The notes below the pieces were generated by a model, which was given only the letters and a program-made list of their open reading frames with translations, had not been told where the DNA came from and made no database searches. The position numbers and the translations under genes are program-made. From Platanthera guangdongensis (lineage: Eukaryota > Streptophyta > Magnoliopsida > Asparagales > Orchidaceae): 64,000 nt of DNA. Location of the stretch: positions 231,934,646-231,998,645 of the forward strand of contig CM077163.1 in NCBI GenBank assembly GCA_039583875.1, in the 5' to 3' direction. Position 1 is the first letter of the stretch; each line of letters begins with the position of its first letter. Positions 48,901-54,900 of the stretch are shown one piece after another.

Positions 48901-51900
48901 GCTTAGTCTCTTCCTTCTTCAATATGGTGCATTTCATACATGTTCATACTTACGGGTGCTTTGATAAAGCTCGTGAGTATTTTTTGTATGACTAACAAAC
49001 AAAGCAATTCACGACGAGTTAACCACCAAGGAAAACATATGAGGTGTTCTGCGAGCTCCCATTCGCGATGATCTTCACCAAAAGCTTACATTCCATGAGA
49101 CGGCTTACTCAAGACGTCTTCAAGCTGGTATCATGCGAGCTCCTACTTGCGACGATCTCCTTCGACAACCTACATTCCATGAGACGGCTCACTCATGACA
49201 TATTCAAGCTAGTATTCTGCGAGCTCCCCGTGATGATCTTCATGCATACTGGGTGCTCTCTTCAAATCCATGAGTTTCATACTCGCGAGGTCATCCCTTA
49301 AGCAACTATGGTGCTCTCCTTTAATTTTGCGAGTCCATACTCACAAGATCACCGCTTCAGCAGCTATGGTGTTCGCTTCGATTCTGTGAGTTTATACTCG
49401 TGAGGTTATCGCTTCGGCAACTAGGCCGCTATGTTATTCATTTCATCTCCTCAAACACCTGGAGTTATGATAACCTGAAAAGGTTCTACCCCAGGGAGGG
49501 AATGGTACGCTTGTTTACACTTATACATCGATGATATTTCTTTGGCATTATAGGAAGGAAGTGATCTCCACGATCGAGTTGGGAAACGAGCCTCTGACTT
49601 GACTCTTATAATACCCAGAGCAGGTGATGGGACGGTGTGTCAGGACTTAAGGCATTTTTGTAAGATCAAGCCCCTGCATTGTCTGTCGAGATCAGCTCCC
49701 CCCTTGTAGGTTGACCTAGTTACCTCTCGATCGCACTTCTCATCCGAGTGGAGAGATTATCAGGAGAATGTCTAGACGCTAACCTCTTAACTCGGCGAGG
49801 GGAAGATCGTTGTGCCTTGAGGAAGGAACCTCTGCCATAAAGGGTGTCGTTAAGCCTCGAAGAGCTCGAAGCTCGACATGGATGGCAGGATAGGGAACCT
49901 CCTCGAGTGGAGTAGGAAGGGGCGGGATGGAGACCTCGGGTGTGTGCGTCCATTTGATTAGACATACAGCGTAGATCAATTTATGTAATCCCCTCGTGTA
50001 TACTTAGTTATGTAGAAATTTTATGCAAACACATATGTATAATGCATTTTATGGTTAAATAAAAGTGAGATAAGCATAATGTAACAGAGTTGTTGTGATA
50101 ACATGAAAAATGAGATAAGTATAATGCATTTTATTATTATTGCTTAGTTTGCTTCAAATCTTGAGTGCTAGCCGGGCTTAGAAACATTTGTCTCTGGTGA
50201 ATAGGGATTGCATGCTTCCAAGACAAACCAGGAAGGACTCTTTGTCGCTCCAAGTAGGAAGAGTCTCCATAAAAAGTCATCATGCAGTTGACGTCCCCGA
50301 GGATACAACGCACCACGCAAGTCGTCGTAGGGTGAAGGGTATGGATATAATGGTGATGGGTAGGGTTGTAGTGGCAGTGGAAACCGAAGCTAAAAGGGAA
50401 GGCTGAAGGTCCAAAACTAAGTGACTACACATCTAGAGTCAAATCCTCTACATTGAGTACAAGATGAATACATGTATTCCTAGTAATATCAAGTTTGAAG
50501 AAATTTGACTCAAACTCCTTCATGATAGTGTATAGACCTATTCGCCTAGGGCTCAAATTCAAAGTTGACTCCAATGGGAACCTCCCAAATATGTGCAAAT
50601 CATCACTCCATCACATTTATTAAGCATTTGCTCTCTCATGCGACTGTCTGCACAAGTTTTAAAGTTCTTATAATTTAATATAATTTTACGACGGAGTATG
50701 TTATACAAAATATGCAACAAATGCAAATGAACAATGATCAACCTGACATATTGACAAAACACAGAATTCATGAATTGGTGAGGTTCCTAAGGATATGTGA
50801 TTTATTTGTAGGTTCTTCAGGTGGAGTGTAGAAATATTTGTCAAGCGTGTGAACACAAAAGACTACTTAGAACATTGACACTGAGTTGTAATATCATGAT
50901 ATACCAAATATCTCCTAAGGGACATAAATCATCAGCAGGCTCACCAGGTGGCTGAAGAAAAAATTGATGTAGATGATACGATCTCTTGAATGGGATGTCG
51001 AGGAACTCAAAAAAGAGTCAAATATAAAACTAGTCAGGTGGCTCTCCTAGAGATGTAAAAGAATGCTAGTCGTGATTGTTATCTAAGAGATCCACACTAT
51101 AGAAACAACGATCAAGAGAGGATTCATCAGGTGGCTCACCCGAGTGTTCAACAGGGTAGGGGTCATCAAAGAAGCAGGGTAATCCTTGAGATCAAAAATA
51201 GTAATGTCCTTGAGAGAAGGAGAGAAAACAACTACCAAGTCAATACTACACTTTAGACCTTCACTCGGGATATGACTCGTCACGACAATATAGGGAAACT
51301 CAAATGAACGTACACGCGAGGGCGAGGTTATGATCAGAGTAATAACTAAGTCAACACAGGGAGTATAGGAAGGACACATCACTGTAGAAACACCGAATTT
51401 GCTCGCACTCACTCTCTTTGGAGGCCATAAGGTCTGAGTCGGGCTCAAGTAGCAGACAACATATCGGACAATATCCCTTACTGAGGTAAGAGAAATCAAT
51501 GTCAAGTATCTCATCTATTGGGTCTGACAGGACAAGAGTAGGCATTGCGGTGACGTCGGGATGGGAAGGGCTCATATTGGGGAGGTTAAGGTGTGAATTC
51601 ACTCAACTAACTCTAGTAGTTCTTAAGTACTGCTCATAATGAAGGGCGAACTGATATGTCTGCGCAAGAGAAACAAAGTAGTGATGAGTCAACTCAGTGT
51701 GTATCTCAGATCAAAGCCCAGACCAAAACTAGAAAGTAATAAAAGTTGTCTCCTTTTGTATGTCACTCACCACCACAAACTCATCAAAATGATCCTTATA
51801 CTCACTGACGGGCATGGATCCTTATCGAATGGTAAAAAATTGCTAGAGCGGGTGACTCCGATACGATGCTGGAAAATACCTTTGACATAAACTTCATCTA

Positions 51901-54900
51901 GTCTCTACCCAACCGGTGATGCGGTAAAGACGATATCGCTGGCGGACCCTCTCAATTCTAGAACAACAAGCTCTCACCTGATCTAGAAGTCAAAGCTTTG
52001 CAAATCTGGCATGATGCTCGCTGAATAACTCAAGTACTCTAGATAATATCTCATGTCCACGAGACAGTAGTTAAAGGCCTCGGGACTCAACAAACCATCA
52101 AACGGTGGGGAAACTCTACAAACCTAGTCGAGATCGTTCTTGAAATGATGACCAGTGCAACAATCATCCCTAAGCTAATCAAGTCATGTCAAACTCAACA
52201 TGGTCCGCACGTGCAAAGTGATGGGGACGACGATAATCATCAAAGTAATTGTATATAGCATAGTGGAATTGTGTTGAGGCCTCGAGGGGTTGACACGATC
52301 TCTAGAAATGATGTGCTACAAAAGAGAATAATCATCGTGATGATATAGAAATCTTGCTAAAGGTCTCTATGTAATCGAGTATAGACGGACTCGGGGGTCC
52401 TCAAATAGAGGAGAGGGAAGACGATGATAACTAGCCATAACTGGACCTATAGACTTTACTACTGCGTATCAAAATAAAGTTCAAACTTGGCTCTGATACC
52501 AACTAATGGAGGACGAATTTATAGGTGTGGGTGATGCTTTAACCTTAAATGCAATGCAAGCGAGCACATGATGAATGCAATGGACTTGTAAAAAACAATA
52601 AAATGAAGATGCGGAAGAACGCAAACACGCGGCCCAATGGTCTAATGATTGTTGAACAAAAACCCTAATGCAATGCAATTCTTCAATCATGTAGTTATTT
52701 CCAACGCATTAAACACAAAAAATTTAAATTTTGCATATTTCATCACAATTAATCAAATAAGTTCTAATTAGGTTAATCAGTGACAATTGCAACTAATTGA
52801 AAGGACAACGAATTAGTGCAGAGTAATGAAAACACACAAGAAATAAAAAAGTCAAACTAGTTAAGCATCGTGATAATAGAAATAGACGTGTATCCATACA
52901 TACAAATATATAAGACATGAAATAAATACGGATCTCGCCAATTAAGGGGCCATTGCCATATGATTGGAGATTTGGTGATTGTAGGAGTAGTGGAAGATAT
53001 CCAAGAAGATAAAAGTTGTTGGATAGTAGTTGTTGGAGGAGTGGATGATTGCTTGGAGGGGTTGAAGAGTGTCAGTGGCTGTTTTAGAGGGGTTGGAAGG
53101 GTTTAAGGAGGGAGGTAGCGACTGACTAGGGCTTGTGGGGGAATGTATAGGGGCAAATTTCAGAGGGATGGGGTCTAGAAGGGTTGCAGGATGGAGGTAG
53201 GGGATGGCCAGGGCTGGTGGTGGGTGTTTGGGAGCAGATTTCAGTGGGAGAGGGGTTGTGGAGACTCTGAAAGAGGGAATGGAGGGCGGGATAGACTTGG
53301 GGTGGCCTGAAGGAGTGGATCGACGAAGACTATACACTAAAGAAGAGTCGTGTCGTCCTAGATTGGTCATGAAATAGTTGTCAAACTAGCAGTTTGCTCC
53401 TGATAAGAAAGTGGGTCAGTGCGGTTGGACTCAGAACGGAATTCTATGGAGAAGTCGTAGCCCAATAGTTTCGCAACACAGATCTGTTGAGCGAGAGTGG
53501 CTATTTTTGGGTTCAGAAGATAACGAAGGCTATGATGATACGTGAACCGTGAAATGATGCCCAGCAAGCAGGAACACCAATGTTAAACGACAAGTACTAA
53601 CGCCATTAGCTCAAACTCAAAGGTGAAGCGGGGAGGGGGGGACGGTTGTCGCAAACATATGGTTAAAGTAGGCAATGGGCTGCCCACATTTGCATCAAAA
53701 CGGCGCCAACGTCGGTGTCTGACGCATTACACTTCATGACAAAAGGCTACAAGTCTAGTAAGGTCAAGACCAGAGCGGTGCTAAGGGCTTGCTACAGGGC
53801 CTAGAAGATTGTGTCCTTTGAAGTCCATCGAAAAGTGGTGGAGTTCGACTTCTTCAACATGATAGAGAGGGGCTTGGCAATTTTGCTGCAATTCCTAATA
53901 AATCGTTGGTAGTGCCTAGTGACTCCTAGAAAGCCTTGAATGCGGTAGAGGGAAAGGGGTGTGGGCCACTGAAGGAGGGTGATCACATTGTCCTGGTCCA
54001 TAGCAATGCCCAAGCAAAGATTGTGTTCTCACACCATTATCAATTGTAATAATCATCGAGGTCCCATATAATGACCGGAGAAGCTTCATCATCTGGGGCC
54101 AGATATTCCTTTGATGACAAAGAGCAAAAGGTCAAGATGGTGTAATGTCACGGACAAGGGGGTCGTAGTGAAATCAGCCTCGCCCACCAAGGCCTCAAAG
54201 TCGGTGAGGGTAACCACGGGATGCTCCTCGTCAATGAGGACACACATGTCCTTTAGGGGGCAGTCATGGGTCAGTTAGTATGGATGCTTAGCAAAAGCAA
54301 ATTCCCTTCATACGGAGATCAGTGTATTATTGATTGGACAACCGTGGATGTGTTGGGAGCCTGAGAAGGCGTGGAAGCGGTTTTGGACGGCCAGGGAGGT
54401 CGTGGGACTCCATCTATGGTGGGTGGTACACCGTTGCAGGTCAGGTATCAGGGCAACGAGGGGTTACCGGGGGTGGACGCACGGTTTCCATCGGCTTGCA
54501 GCGAAAGCAAAGGTCCATGGCCACGACAATGGAGGGCGGATGGTGTGTGCAGACGAGCGTGGATATTCGGTAGCAGGCCATGCAGGAAAAAGCTGAGGTG
54601 GTGGTTGAGAGATAGACCCGACACATGTGTGGCCAAGACAATAAACTCGTCGATGTAGTCATCGAGGTAACCCAATTGGTGAGCCACAGAGGAGCTCTAT
54701 TGTGATTCCCCAATAGAGCACATTGTAATAATAGATAAGATAATGTTGAAGGTTCAGCAAGAGAGAGTGGGCTTCGATGTGGATGGTCGACTCCTCCATG
54801 TTGATGAAAGTCGTGACGACCTTGTGTGGCTCTGGAATCTGATTAATGTCGAAGAATTGCTCCACACGGGTAATCGAACACTTTGGGTTGGTGTCATTGA

